Shown here: piece by piece, positions 12,368 to 21,061 of the stretch
Numbering within the stretch: position 1 is the stretch's first letter
How the letters are laid out: each line of letters opens with the position of its first letter
NCBI GenBank assembly: GCA_023393015.1
Contig: JAEWMY010000029.1
Location: 1-22,049 of the forward strand
Direction of reading: 5' to 3'
Length of the DNA: 22,049 nt
From: Spirochaetota bacterium
GTDB lineage: Bacteria; Spirochaetota; Spirochaetia; Treponematales; Treponemataceae
The notes under the pieces: model-generated
The model's database searches: none
What the model was told of the DNA's origin: nothing
Seen by the model: only the letters and a program-made list of their open reading frames with translations
Program-made: the position numbers and the translations under genes

Positions 12368-13870
12368 TTACCGCTTGTACCTCATGGTAGAAACGGTTTG
12401 TCCCTCGCGAATGACGTCGAACCAGAGTTCTTTCGCCGAGCGGTCGGAAATCAGCGAGTAGAAATCCCTGATTCCCCTGACGTCCTTGTCGTTGGCGCGG
12501 GTAATCACGTCGCCGGGCTGGAGGCCCATCACGGCCGCGGGACTCTTCGCCTGCACGCCGCTTACGACGACGCCCTTCTGGCCGGCGGACAGCTTCAAGC
12601 GCTCGGCTATCTCCGCGTTGATGGGAAGGGGCATGAAGCCGGGCCAGAGCTTGCTCGCGTCCGACACGGTATCCTCCTTGCGCTCCTCTATTTTCACGTT
12701 CAAGGTCAGTTCCTTGCCGTTGCGCATCACGCGGAACCTGGCCGTCTGCCCGCTTTCGATGTCGCCGACGTCGCGCACGAGCTGATCGACTGCCTTCACT
12801 TCCTTTCCGTTCAGCGAGACGACGTAGTCCCCGGGAAGCATCCCGGCCTTGTCCGCGGGAGACCCGAGGAAAACCTGCGAAGCGAGAGCGCCTTTCCGGT
12901 CGCCAACCCCGAGCTCCGCGAGCATGTCCTTGTCGGCGGAAAGCAGGGAAACGCCGAGCCAGCCGTAGCGTATCTTTCCCGTCGCTATGAAGTCGTCGAT
13001 CGCCTTCTTGACGTTATTGATGGGAATGGAAAAGCCGAGTCCCTGGGAACCGCCGGTCGATGAGGCGATCCAGGAATTGATCCCGACAATCTCACCGTAG
13101 ATATTCACGAGAGGACCGCCCGAATTACCCTGGTTGATGGCGGCGTCGGTTTGCAGGAAATCGTTGATGTTGCCGTTCGGACCGCCTGAGCGCCCGACCG
13201 CGCTCACGATGCCCTGCGTGACGGAACTCATGTATCCGAGCGGGGAACCGACGGCGAATACTATATCTCCCGTCTGCACGGAATCCGAGTCGCCCATCGA
13301 AGCGACCGGTATGGACGCGTCGTCCGACTCGAAGGAAACGAGGGCGATATCCTTTCTCTCGTCGCCGCCGACGAGTTTTCCGGTAAAGGATCTGCCGTCA
13401 TAAAGCTTCACTCTGATCTCGTTCGCGGAACCGGCGACGTGCTGGTTGGTAAGGAGATAATACACCTTGCCGGCCTTGCGTATGATGACGCCGGAACCGA
13501 GGCCCTCGGCCTTGTATTCCCGTTTCTTTCCTTCCTCGTCCTCTCCCGAATTATCCTTACCGCGCGGGTTTCCGAAGAAAAACCAGGGAAAGCCTTCCAT
13601 GGGACCGTTCTTGACGGTACGCGTCTCGACAACGTCAAGGGTAACGACCGCGGGCAAGATTGCCGAGGCTACTGCTCGATTCGCCTTCTGCATGCCTTCA
13701 AGAAGGCTGATTGATTCGCGCGGAATCGAAGCCGTGGAAGCCGACTCCGCGAAGGCGGTTTGGGCCGAGCCGGGGTCCCTCGTGGAAAACCACGCTACAA
13801 GTGCGAAGCATGTCAAAGCGGCGCCGGCCGCCGACGCTATCTTTACTACTCCCGAAATTCTATGTTTCAT
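12368..13870 (-). CDS. htrA: HtrA/DegP-type serine protease
   Basis: A 500-residue envelope protease and chaperone that degrades misfolded exported proteins. An N-terminal hydrophobic segment (about 9-28) anchors or exports it. The trypsin-like domain spans about 65-300 with triad His144 (LTNQHVAG), Asp174 (ERKDIALV) and Ser250 (INQGNSGGPL). Two PDZ domains follow, about 303-397 and 412-497. The linker at 90-120 is rich in charged residues and Gly. ATGs at 13876 and 13909 are also in frame, but GGAGG (13877-13881) abuts the 13876 ATG and is 6 nt from 13870, which decides for 13870. It probably has its own promoter in the 120-nt gap after map. Confidence 0.95.
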   Translation of the reverse strand: MKHRISGVVKIASAAGAALTCFALVAWFSTRDPGSAQTAFAESASTASIPRESISLLEGMQKANRAVASAILPAVVTLDVVETRTVKNGPMEGFPWFFFGNPRGKDNSGEDEEGKKREYKAEGLGSGVIIRKAGKVYYLLTNQHVAGSANEIRVKLYDGRSFTGKLVGGDERKDIALVSFESDDASIPVASMGDSDSVQTGDIVFAVGSPLGYMSSVTQGIVSAVGRSGGPNGNINDFLQTDAAINQGNSGGPLVNIYGEIVGINSWIASSTGGSQGLGFSIPINNVKKAIDDFIATGKIRYGWLGVSLLSADKDMLAELGVGDRKGALASQVFLGSPADKAGMLPGDYVVSLNGKEVKAVDQLVRDVGDIESGQTARFRVMRNGKELTLNVKIEERKEDTVSDASKLWPGFMPLPINAEIAERLKLSAGQKGVVVSGVQAKSPAAVMGLQPGDVITRANDKDVRGIRDFYSLISDRSAKELWFDVIREGQTVSTMRYKR

Positions 13871-13898
13871 ACTCATCCTCCGCTGTCCTGTTACTCTG

Positions 13899-13904
13899 AA
13901 TATA
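13899..13904 (-). promoter_or_regulatory. Possible -10 box of htrA
   Basis: TATATT on the minus strand (5 of 6) predicts a start near 13892 and a 22-nt leader holding GGAGG. No -35 match is visible at 17 nt (TACCCG there), so another sigma factor or an activator may be used. The 13871-13990 gap holds nothing else I can support. Confidence 0.35.
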
Positions 13905-13990
13905 CGCATAAAAGGAGAAAGCGGGTAGCGTGGTTACATAAAGAGGAATCGTTTGGCCCGCGCGGCCCGAACGGCTCGGCGAAACGTTCT

Positions 13991-14752
13991 TCAGACCTCG
14001 TCGGGACCGAGTGTCGTGAGTATCTCGGTATGGTCCTGGAAAACCGCGACGGTATGTTCCATGTGGCAGGACGGCAACCCGTCAGAGGTCACGACGGTCC
14101 AACCGTCGTCCAAAAGGTCGACATCGCCCGATCCCATGTTGATCATCGGCTCTATGGCGAGCACCATGCCGGGAACGATCCTCGGATTCGGCCCGCGCTC
14201 GGGAACGTTCGGGATTTGCGGATCCTCGTGAACGGAAAGCCCGACGCCGTGGCCGCAATACTCCCAAACGACGCCGTACCCTCCCGCCTTCGCGACGTCG
14301 TACACGGCGCGGGAGATGTCGCCGATTCGGTTTCCCGCCCTGCACGCTGCTATTCCCGCCTCAAGGCATCGTCTCGTCGTATCCATGAGGGCGCGGGCCT
14401 CGGCGGAGGGCTCGCCGACGCAAACGGTGACGGCCGAATCGCTGATAAAACCGCCGAGGTCGATGCCGATATCGAGGGAAACGAGATCTCCCGGAACGAG
14501 TATCCGCGATTTCGAGGGTATGCCGTGGATCACCTCCTCGTTAACCGATATGCACGCGGCTCCGGGAAAGTCCTGCGAATACCACGCGGGCACGCCTCCG
14601 GCGCGCTTGATGAAGTCGACGCAAAAGTCGTCGAGTTCTCCCGTCGAAACGCCTTCTTTTACGAGCGGCGCCAATTCCCGATACAGCCGGGCGAGCGCCT
14701 TGCAGGATGCCCTGATCCCCTCTATCTGTTTCTGGTTCTTTATCCGTATCAT
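13991..14752 (-). CDS. map: Methionine aminopeptidase, type I
   Basis: A 253-residue enzyme that removes the initiator methionine from new proteins. The metal ligands are all present in the usual order: Asp94 (SLDIGID), Asp105 (FISDSAV), His168 (CGHGVGLSVHE), Glu201 (AIEPMI) and Glu232 (MEHTVAV). His76 (EEVIHGIP) matches the substrate-binding histidine. There is no zinc-finger N-terminal extension. The ATG at 14752 overlaps the stop of the J-domain gene by four bases (ATGA) and has GGAGAG upstream. It is the last gene of the ATPase run. Confidence 0.96.
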   Translation of the reverse strand: MIRIKNQKQIEGIRASCKALARLYRELAPLVKEGVSTGELDDFCVDFIKRAGGVPAWYSQDFPGAACISVNEEVIHGIPSKSRILVPGDLVSLDIGIDLGGFISDSAVTVCVGEPSAEARALMDTTRRCLEAGIAACRAGNRIGDISRAVYDVAKAGGYGVVWEYCGHGVGLSVHEDPQIPNVPERGPNPRIVPGMVLAIEPMINMGSGDVDLLDDGWTVVTSDGLPSCHMEHTVAVFQDHTEILTTLGPDEV

Positions 14753-15621
14753 TTCACTCTCCGTTTCGCGGTACTGGAGGCCCATCCGGCGAGACGTCTA
14801 CTGAGATCCCTGACCCCGGTCAACGCGGAATCGAGTCTCAGCGCCTCTTCGAGGCATTTAGCCGCCATCGTCCTGTCGCCGATGCGTTCGTAGCAAGCCG
14901 CCATGTTCCGTAGCAGCACCGCGTCGTCTTTTTTTCCGAATCCGAGCTCGAGGGCCAACTCGAGCGAATCAAGGGCCAATTCCTCGTCAAGCTCGCTCGC
15001 GAGCCTGTTTCTGGCGATGTCACGCGCGAACAGAAGCACTTCCGGAAAGAAGTGCCGGAAGTACGGCCGCTCGCGCTCGAGTTTGATTACCTCGGCGAGA
15101 AGGCGGAACGCCTCGTACCAGTCTCCCCTGAAGGCGAGTTCCTCGGCCATGATAAAGCCGCAATCCATGAAGTCCTCGCGCCCGAAGTACCCGTACAGGG
15201 AAAAGGAAAGCGAGGACGACCTGCGAAGGCGGTATTCACGTACCGCGTCGTCTTCACGATCGTGAAGCAAATCGAAGAAAATGAGTTTCGCGCGGCTTTC
15301 GTCGTCGGTGCGCTCCGCGAGCCATCGGCGATAGTCGAATTGCTCCCTGTCCTTGCGGACGTTTCGCCGGTACATCCCGTACAGGGCGTCGAACTCGGAA
15401 CGCCTGGCGGGATCGGACAGTGTTTCGTACGCGCGGATTAGCTCGCGCATACGCTCCTGCCGCTCCTCCTCCCGCTTGCGCGAGGCCTCGCGTTCCTTAC
15501 CCGTGCCGTCCGGCGAGGGAATGTCTGGATGGAGTTCCTTCGCGCGCTTCCTGTACGCCCTCTTTATCTCGGAGGCCGAGGCCGAGGGGGAAACGGAGAG
15601 TATCCGGTAACAGTCTTCCAC
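14749..15621 (-). CDS. J-domain protein with TPR-like C-terminal half
   Basis: A 290-residue protein. Residues 1-84 are a DnaJ domain: YRILSVSPSASASEIKRAYR, HPD at 31-33, and a helix ending in YETLSDPARRSEFDALY. There is no Gly/Phe region, zinc-finger or DnaJ C-terminal domain, so it is a type III J protein that would recruit DnaK to a particular client. A charged segment spans 85-130. Residues about 155-270 form helical repeats of TPR type (MAACYERIGDRTMAAKCLEEALRLD is clearest in its first 20 residues). The start is a GTG at 15621, 8 nt after the previous stop. The frame is open further upstream, but the J domain starts right after this GTG. Confidence 0.85.
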   Translation of the reverse strand: MEDCYRILSVSPSASASEIKRAYRKRAKELHPDIPSPDGTGKEREASRKREEERQERMRELIRAYETLSDPARRSEFDALYGMYRRNVRKDREQFDYRRWLAERTDDESRAKLIFFDLLHDREDDAVREYRLRRSSSLSFSLYGYFGREDFMDCGFIMAEELAFRGDWYEAFRLLAEVIKLERERPYFRHFFPEVLLFARDIARNRLASELDEELALDSLELALELGFGKKDDAVLLRNMAACYERIGDRTMAAKCLEEALRLDSALTGVRDLSRRLAGWASSTAKRRVK

Positions 15622-15629
15622 TCGTACGG

Positions 15630-16040
15630 TTATCCTATCATTAGACCGACGGAATCGGCGTGCGCCACGTCGCGCACGATCTCGAAGTAGTCGACGCACA
15701 GGCCCTCGGCCTCCATCGCGTGCATCAGCGAACGGCAGACGCGGGCGGAAGAGAGCCCGGACTTGACGACTATCGCGCATCCCTTTTTTCCGGTCAACGG
15801 TCCCGATTTAGCGAGGTATTCCGACACGGACGCGGGAATCGCCGACGAGAACACGCCGAGCGGTCGGTACACGAGCGCGACGTAATCGAACATCGCGAGC
15901 CGGGCGAGGGACGAGTCTGAAGCGCCCGAAAGGCGCTCCACGACGTTGCCCTTCGCGCTCGCGACGGACGCGAGCCGGGACACGATAGCGGAGGACCGCG
16001 CGTCGTCGGATTCAATGAATGTAACAAGGGCTATTCTCAT
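15630..16040 (-). CDS. Small alpha/beta (flavodoxin-like) protein, function unknown
   Basis: A 136-residue protein with no export signal. I do not recognise a family. The pattern of strands and helices (RIALVTFIESDDARSSAIVSR core at the start, FDYVALVYRPLG at 51-62, GCAIVVKSGLSSARVCRSL at 87-105) suggests an open-sheet Rossmann or flavodoxin-like fold. The usual flavodoxin FMN-loop T/S-x-T-G-N-T is not present. The ATG at 16040 has CGGAGA 4 nt upstream. It sits 22 nt after the stress-protein gene inside the ATPase run, so co-expression with the ATPase is likely. Confidence 0.65.
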   Translation of the reverse strand: MRIALVTFIESDDARSSAIVSRLASVASAKGNVVERLSGASDSSLARLAMFDYVALVYRPLGVFSSAIPASVSEYLAKSGPLTGKKGCAIVVKSGLSSARVCRSLMHAMEAEGLCVDYFEIVRDVAHADSVGLMIG

Positions 16041-16062
16041 ACGGTCTCCGTTAGTAGCGCGC

Positions 16063-16551
16063 CTACGCGAGCTTGTAAAGTTGCTCGATCATTCGTTCCT
16101 TGACGATAAGTACCGAACAGCGCGCGTTGAGCATCACCGAGCGATAGGACGAGGACATGATTTCCTTCTCGTCGGAAGAATCGCCTTCGTTGCCTCCGAG
16201 GAGTATCACGTCGGTTTTCCGTTCCTCGGCGGCGGTCACTATCTCCGACCAGATCGCCCCGCGCCGCAATTCCGTGTCTATCTTGACTCCCTTCGCCTTG
16301 CCGAGCTCGTCGACGTAGGCGAGGTATCTCCGCCCGTTGTCCTCGAGGCTCGCCTCGTACTCGCGGCTTTCTTCCTCTATGAAAATACGGTTGAGCGTCA
16401 GTTGCTTGATGGTCGCCGTGTCCACGACGTAGACCGCGCTGACGCGGCAGCGATAGAGTTTCGCCATGAGCACGGCGTAACGCACCGCGTTGATCGACGC
16501 GTCCGTGCCGTTTACCATGACCAGCACGTTCTGGAATAATGGCTTTATCAT
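16063..16551 (-). CDS. Universal stress protein (UspA family)
   Basis: A 162-residue single Usp domain. The N-terminal strand FQNVLVMVNGTDASINAVRY and the C-terminal CSVLIVKE strand are typical. The ATP-binding motif of the family, GxxG followed nine residues later by G(S/T), is degraded: GNEG at 120-123 is present, but the second G(S/T) is replaced by a serine-rich SSSYRS (133-138). Nucleotide binding is therefore uncertain. Usp proteins act in stress and energy-limitation responses. The ATG overlaps the atpD stop by four bases, so it is translationally coupled to the ATPase operon. That suggests a regulatory or protective link to ion-motive energy, which is inference. Confidence 0.85.
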   Translation of the reverse strand: MIKPLFQNVLVMVNGTDASINAVRYAVLMAKLYRCRVSAVYVVDTATIKQLTLNRIFIEEESREYEASLEDNGRRYLAYVDELGKAKGVKIDTELRRGAIWSEIVTAAEERKTDVILLGGNEGDSSDEKEIMSSSYRSVMLNARCSVLIVKERMIEQLYKLA

Positions 16552-17177
16552 CGCTGCGGTCCTCCGTTTCTGGACTTGAGTGCTTTGAGCACGAATACGT
16601 TCTCGCGCTCCCGTTCCTCAAGCACGCTTTCGATGTACGTCTTCGTTTCGCGCGTCTGCGGGATGACCTGCTTGTCAAGGGCATTTACCCGCCGTTGGGT
16701 TTTCTTCACTTCCCGGGCGAGGCGCCATACGATCGTGCGAATCGACGCCATCTCGGTAAGTAGCCTCAAAAGCTCGAAGAAGTCTATCATGACACGGTCG
16801 CAATCGGCAAACGAATTCAGATACGACCACGCCAGGCGACGTTTCGGCAGTTCGACGGAAATGGACGAAAACGTCATTCCGGCGAGCACGATCCTTTTTT
16901 CGACGAGGCTGAAGTCGTACGACACGGTCTTGGACACACGCTCCGCGCGATCGCGGCCGACCGCCATGAACATCCTCTTGAGGGAAGGATACGCCCTCGA
17001 TATCTGCTTCTCCATGTCCGCCTCGAGCAGCTTGACCTTTTCGACCATCTGCATGAGTTCCATGACCAGGATCTCGCGCTTTTGCTCGAGAAGCTCGTAC
17101 CCGTCCCGCGCGATCGACAGCTGGTCCTTTACGGCGAGTAGGTTCGACTTGGTCGGGGCGACCGGCAGGCGGGCCAC
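16548..17177 (-). CDS. atpD: V/A-type ATPase subunit D (central shaft)
   Basis: A 209-residue subunit D, the long antiparallel coiled-coil that rotates inside the A3B3 head. APTKSNLLAVKDQLSIARDG (7-26) is the family's N-terminal signature. Two long helices flank a central beta region, with the C-terminal helix carrying VKKTQRRVNALDKQVIP (156-172), also characteristic. The start is a GTG at 17177, one base after the atpB stop, so expression probably depends on coupling. It is followed by a four-base overlap with the stress-protein gene. Confidence 0.95.
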   Translation of the reverse strand: MARLPVAPTKSNLLAVKDQLSIARDGYELLEQKREILVMELMQMVEKVKLLEADMEKQISRAYPSLKRMFMAVGRDRAERVSKTVSYDFSLVEKRIVLAGMTFSSISVELPKRRLAWSYLNSFADCDRVMIDFFELLRLLTEMASIRTIVWRLAREVKKTQRRVNALDKQVIPQTRETKTYIESVLEERERENVFVLKALKSRNGGPQR

Positions 17178-17178
17178 G

Positions 17179-18603
17179 TTATTCCCGCTTTCCCGTCAGG
17201 GGAACTGCGGCGACGGGAGCCGCGTCGAGGGCGGCCTGCATGTATTTGTCGATGAACTCCGGCTTAATCCGGACGAGCTCGCTTCTCGGAAGGACGGAAA
17301 GGATGCGCCACCCGATATCGAGCGTCTCGCCGATCGCGCGATTGTCGAACTCCCCCTGGGTCAGGAACTGTTGTTCGAACAGTTCTCCGAACCTGAGATA
17401 CTGCTTGTCCGCGTCCCCGAGCTCCTCCTCTCCGATGATCGCCGCGAGATTCCGGATGCTCTTTACCTTCGAGTACGCCGCGAAGAGCTGGCTCGAGACG
17501 TCCTTGTGGTCCTCCCGCGTCATCCCAGGTCCGATTCCGTCTTTCATGAGCCGCGAAAGGCTCGGCAGTCCCGTGACCGGCGGATAAATGCCCTTTTGCG
17601 ACAGCTCGCGGTCTAGCACGATCTGCCCCTCGGTGATGTACCCGGTGAGGTCCGGTATGGGATGACTGATGTCGTCGTTCGGCATCGAGAGTATCGGGAT
17701 TTGCGTAATGGTGCCTGACGATCCCTTGATCTTCCCCGCGCGCTCGTAGAGCTCGGCGAGATCGGAATACAAGTAGCCGGGATATCCCTTGCGTCCCGGA
17801 ACCTCGCCGCGTGTCGTCGAGATCTCGCGCAGGGCTTCGCAGTAGTTCGTCATGTCGGTAAGGACGACGAGAACGTGCTTTCCGAGCTCGTACGCCAGGT
17901 ACTCGGCCGCGGTCAGCGCGCACCTCGGCGTGATGATGCGTTCAATGGACGGGGCGTCCGCCAGGGAAAGGAACATGACGACCCGGGAGAGGACGCCCGA
18001 CTTCTCGAAGGTGTCGATGAAGAAGCGGGCCACGTCGTACTTGATGCCCATACCGGCGAATACCATCACGAAACTCTCGTCGGCCGAAAGTATTTTCGCC
18101 TGCCGGATGATCTGCGCGGTAAGCCGGTTGTGCGGAAGGCCGTTCCCGGAAAAGACCGGAAGCTTTTGCCCGCGGATGAGGGTATTCATGCCGTCGATGG
18201 CGGAGATGCCCGTCTGGATGAAGTCGCGCGGATACACGCGCGCGAACGGGTTGATCGGATAACCGTTCACGTTGAGCTTCTTCGAGGAGTACATCTCGGG
18301 ATATCCGTCGATGGGCTTTCCGAGTCCGTTGAATATGCGCCCCATGAGGCCTTCGGAGACGCGAAGCTCCATCGGGGTCTCGAGATACTCGACGCTCGTG
18401 CCGTCGAGCGAGAGCCCGGACGTCGAGCCGAAGATCTGGACGACGCAGTATTCGTCCGACACGTCGATGATGCGTCCCGTGCGAACCGCGCCCGAGCCGT
18501 CGCGTACGGCTGCGATCTCGCCGAAGAATACGTTCTCCCGCCGCTTCGCTATGACTATGGGCCCGTCTACCGACGCGACGCCCCTGTGTTCTACCCCTCT
18601 CAT
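17179..18603 (-). CDS. atpB: V/A-type ATPase subunit B
   Basis: A 474-residue regulatory nucleotide-binding subunit of the A3B3 head. It has the non-canonical P-loop of B subunits (SGNGLPHN, 152-159), the YPINPFARVYPRDFIQTGIS block at 115-134, and DMTNYCEALREIS and GRKGYPGYLYSDLAELYERA-type motifs. The frame is open upstream inside atpA, but the ATG at 18603 gives the normal N-terminus (MRGVEHRGVASVDGP) and a four-base overlap with the atpA stop. Length is near the upper end for the family, with a short C-terminal tail rich in Ala and Val. Confidence 0.97.
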   Translation of the reverse strand: MRGVEHRGVASVDGPIVIAKRRENVFFGEIAAVRDGSGAVRTGRIIDVSDEYCVVQIFGSTSGLSLDGTSVEYLETPMELRVSEGLMGRIFNGLGKPIDGYPEMYSSKKLNVNGYPINPFARVYPRDFIQTGISAIDGMNTLIRGQKLPVFSGNGLPHNRLTAQIIRQAKILSADESFVMVFAGMGIKYDVARFFIDTFEKSGVLSRVVMFLSLADAPSIERIITPRCALTAAEYLAYELGKHVLVVLTDMTNYCEALREISTTRGEVPGRKGYPGYLYSDLAELYERAGKIKGSSGTITQIPILSMPNDDISHPIPDLTGYITEGQIVLDRELSQKGIYPPVTGLPSLSRLMKDGIGPGMTREDHKDVSSQLFAAYSKVKSIRNLAAIIGEEELGDADKQYLRFGELFEQQFLTQGEFDNRAIGETLDIGWRILSVLPRSELVRIKPEFIDKYMQAALDAAPVAAVPLTGKRE

Positions 18604-20423
18604 ATCGTTTCCACCTTGCGGTACAGCCGCTCGAGCTCGTCGAGCTGCGCGTTCATGCGCGTCTCGACGGCCAGTATGCCCGACAGGTCCGCGTTGTCGA
18701 ACGTCGTCTTGATTCGCACGATCTCTTCCCTCGACGGCAGGGCCACGATCTTCGCGAGCGGGGCGCCGTTCCGGATTATCGCGCTCGACCTCCGGTAAAA
18801 GGACATGACCATCGCGAGTATCATGATCTGCTTTTCGGGAACCGAGAACATGTCGATGTCGTCGAAGGCGCTTTGCTGGAGGAAGCCGTTCTTGATCATC
18901 TCGGCGACGACGAGGATGATCCGCTCCGTGTCCGGAAGCGCGTCCGGCCCGATCAGGCGGACGATCTGCTGAAGCCGCTGCTCGCGCTTGAGAAGCTCGA
19001 GGGCGTGCAGGCGCACGTCGTTCCAGCGCGGATCGACCTTGTCCCACCAGGGCTTTATCTCGTCGGCGTACTCCGAATACGACTCGATCCAGCCGATGGC
19101 CGGGTAATGTCGCGCGTTCGCGAGATCCCGGTCGAGCGCCCAAAAGCAGCGGATAAAGCGCTTCGTGTGCTGGGTTACCGGCTCGGAGAAGTCTCCGCCG
19201 GGGGGAGATACCGCGCCGATGATCGACACGGAACCTTCCTCGCCCGAAAGGGAGGTGACGCGTCCGGCGCGCTCGTAGAACTCCGCGAGCCGCGTCGGCA
19301 GATACGCCGGGAAGCCTTCCTCGGCCGGCATCTCCTCCATGCGCCCCGAAAGCTCGCGCAGGGCTTCGGCCCACCGGCTCGTGGAATCGGCCATGATGGC
19401 CACGTCGAGGCCCATGTCGCGGTAGTACTCGGCGAGCGTGATGCCGGAATAAAGGGAAACCTCGCGGGCCGCGACAGGCATGTTCGACGTGTTCGCGATG
19501 AGGATCGTCCGCTCCATGAGCGAGCGTCCGGTTCGCGGGTCGATAAGCTCCGGGAATTCAGACAGTACGTCCGTCATCTCGTTGCCGCGCTCGCCGCAAC
19601 CGATGTAGACGATGAGGTCGGCGTCGCACCACTTGGCTACCGCGTGCTGGGTCATCGTCTTTCCGGTGCCGAAGCCGCCCGGAATGGCGGCCGTTCCGCC
19701 CTTCGAGAGGGGAAAGAACACGTCGATAACGCGCTGACCGGTGATAAGCGGCTCCGAAACCGCGAGTTTTTTGGAGGTCGGCCGGGGCTTCCTGACCGGC
19801 CAGTAATGGGCGAGGAATACCGGCTCTCCGAGCTCGGTCCGTGCGATCTCGTCGTTGATCGTGTAGTCGCCCTCGGGGGCGAGGGTCGCGATCGTCCTGC
19901 CCCGCGTCGCGGGCGGAATCATGACCGAGTGTTCAATCGACTCCGTCTCGCGCACCGTCCCGATTTGCTTGCCCGGTCCGATCGCGGAACCGACCTCGAC
20001 GGTCGGGACGAAGCGCCATTTTTTCGCGTTGTCGAGCGGCTCGCTGCGTTCGCCCGGAAGCAGGAAGGCGCCGGACGACGCGAAGAGGCTTTCGAGCGGG
20101 CGCTGGATGCCGTCGTAAATCGTGCCGACGAGGCCGGGCCCGAGCCTGACCGACAGCGGGCGGCGACGGCACACGGCCTTCTCCCCGACGCGCATGCCGG
20201 TGTCGTCCTCGTACACCTGAATGGTCGCGATCCCGCCCTTGAGGCGGATGATCTCGCCGATGAGGGCCGCCTCGCCGACGTCCACGACGTCGTAGAGCCC
20301 GCAGGAACCGAGACCTTCCGCGTACACGATGGGCCCCGAGATTCGCGTGATCTTTCCGACTACGACCGACTCGCCCGTCGATGTGATAACCGCGCCGATG
20401 GCGCTGGACGCCGCGTCGCTCAT
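18600..20423 (-). CDS. atpA: V/A-type ATPase catalytic subunit A
   Basis: A 607-residue catalytic subunit that binds and hydrolyses or makes ATP. The Walker A motif is GGFGTGKT (249-256), the catalytic glutamate is Glu278 in CGERGNE, and MADSTSRWAEALRE lies at 344-357. The bulge-type insertion after the N-terminal barrel (about 115-215) is the V/A-type non-homologous region. The ATG at 20423 has GGGAGG 8 nt upstream and overlaps the atpE stop by four bases. It gives an N-terminal extension of about 22 residues before the usual GKITRISGPIVYAEG start. Confidence 0.97.
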   Translation of the reverse strand: MSDAASSAIGAVITSTGESVVVGKITRISGPIVYAEGLGSCGLYDVVDVGEAALIGEIIRLKGGIATIQVYEDDTGMRVGEKAVCRRRPLSVRLGPGLVGTIYDGIQRPLESLFASSGAFLLPGERSEPLDNAKKWRFVPTVEVGSAIGPGKQIGTVRETESIEHSVMIPPATRGRTIATLAPEGDYTINDEIARTELGEPVFLAHYWPVRKPRPTSKKLAVSEPLITGQRVIDVFFPLSKGGTAAIPGGFGTGKTMTQHAVAKWCDADLIVYIGCGERGNEMTDVLSEFPELIDPRTGRSLMERTILIANTSNMPVAAREVSLYSGITLAEYYRDMGLDVAIMADSTSRWAEALRELSGRMEEMPAEEGFPAYLPTRLAEFYERAGRVTSLSGEEGSVSIIGAVSPPGGDFSEPVTQHTKRFIRCFWALDRDLANARHYPAIGWIESYSEYADEIKPWWDKVDPRWNDVRLHALELLKREQRLQQIVRLIGPDALPDTERIILVVAEMIKNGFLQQSAFDDIDMFSVPEKQIMILAMVMSFYRRSSAIIRNGAPLAKIVALPSREEIVRIKTTFDNADLSGILAVETRMNAQLDELERLYRKVETI

Positions 20424-21046
20424 TCGGGCAACCTCCCGCCAAACAAGGCCTTCGCGAGTTCCTCTCGCCTGTTGATCAACAGTTCCTCGCGAATCTCCGC
20501 GGACGTCGCGCGGCACGCGAGAGATCCGTCGGCGCTTTCGACGAGTATCCCCTCCTCGAAGCCGGCCGAGCGCGCGTGTCCTGCGGACAGCGTCTCGAAC
20601 GAGACGATTTCCGCTCCGCCCAACGAAGAAGCCACGGCGGAACGGACGTCCTTCTCCGGGAACCCCGCCGCGCGTACCGCTACCTTGGCCTTGCCGACGG
20701 CGGGACGGTACCGCGAGAGGACGCCCGCGTACAGGGCGAGCTTGCGTTCGGATCCGAGTCCCGAGAGCCATGAGTCGAGCGCGGCGTTAACCGCCCCGTC
20801 GATATACGACACGAGACGGCGCTGTTTCTCGAGCGGGACGGCGGAAGCGGCGTCCTTGAGGTACGAGTCGACCGCCGAGCGGTATTCCCGTTCGCGCTCT
20901 TCGCGTACCCGCTCGATCCTCCGGGCCACGTCTTCCGTTATCTGGCGGCACTCGGACTCCGAGGTCTTCAGTATCTTTTCGGCCTTTCTCCGGGCGTCTT
21001 CCTGAATCTCCCGGTCGAGGATCTCTGTCGATCGCAACTCTTCCAT
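20420..21046 (-). CDS. atpE: V/A-type ATPase subunit E (peripheral stalk)
   Basis: A 208-residue stator subunit. Residues about 1-75 are a highly charged helix (EILDREIQEDARRKAEKILK and later REEREREYRSAV) expected to form a coiled coil with a partner stalk subunit. The C-terminal part is alpha/beta and binds the head: AVASSLGGAEIVSF and EEGILVESADGSLACRATSA are typical of subunit E. No gene for the partner helix (subunit G/H) is in the window. The ATG at 21046 has only a weak Shine-Dalgarno and follows atpF by 15 nt. Confidence 0.88.
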   Translation of the reverse strand: MEELRSTEILDREIQEDARRKAEKILKTSESECRQITEDVARRIERVREEREREYRSAVDSYLKDAASAVPLEKQRRLVSYIDGAVNAALDSWLSGLGSERKLALYAGVLSRYRPAVGKAKVAVRAAGFPEKDVRSAVASSLGGAEIVSFETLSAGHARSAGFEEGILVESADGSLACRATSAEIREELLINRREELAKALFGGRLPE

Positions 21047-21061
21047 GCTACTGCACCACTC

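Noticed and set aside
13871..13909. Longer htrA starting at 13909 or 13876
   Set aside because: GGAGG abuts the 13876 ATG and cannot serve it, while it is ideally placed for 13870. The upstream residues precede the signal segment and add nothing conserved.
13940..13985. Terminator after map
   Set aside because: The GGCC-rich stretch can fold only into short stems and is not followed by a T-tract on the minus strand.
18604..19374. Upstream extension of the atpB frame
   Set aside because: It runs inside atpA in another frame and encodes Arg-rich nonsense. The ATG at 18603 gives the normal subunit B start with a four-base overlap.
20424..20771. Upstream extension of the atpA frame
   Set aside because: It overlaps atpE in another frame. 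The ATG at 20423 has a strong Shine-Dalgarno and the ATGA overlap.
18873..21005. A 710-codon open frame on the plus strand antisense to atpA and atpE
   Set aside because: It is the mirror of strongly conserved ATPase genes in GC-rich DNA. Its translation is Arg/Asp/Gly-rich with no domain, and the opposite strand explains every base.
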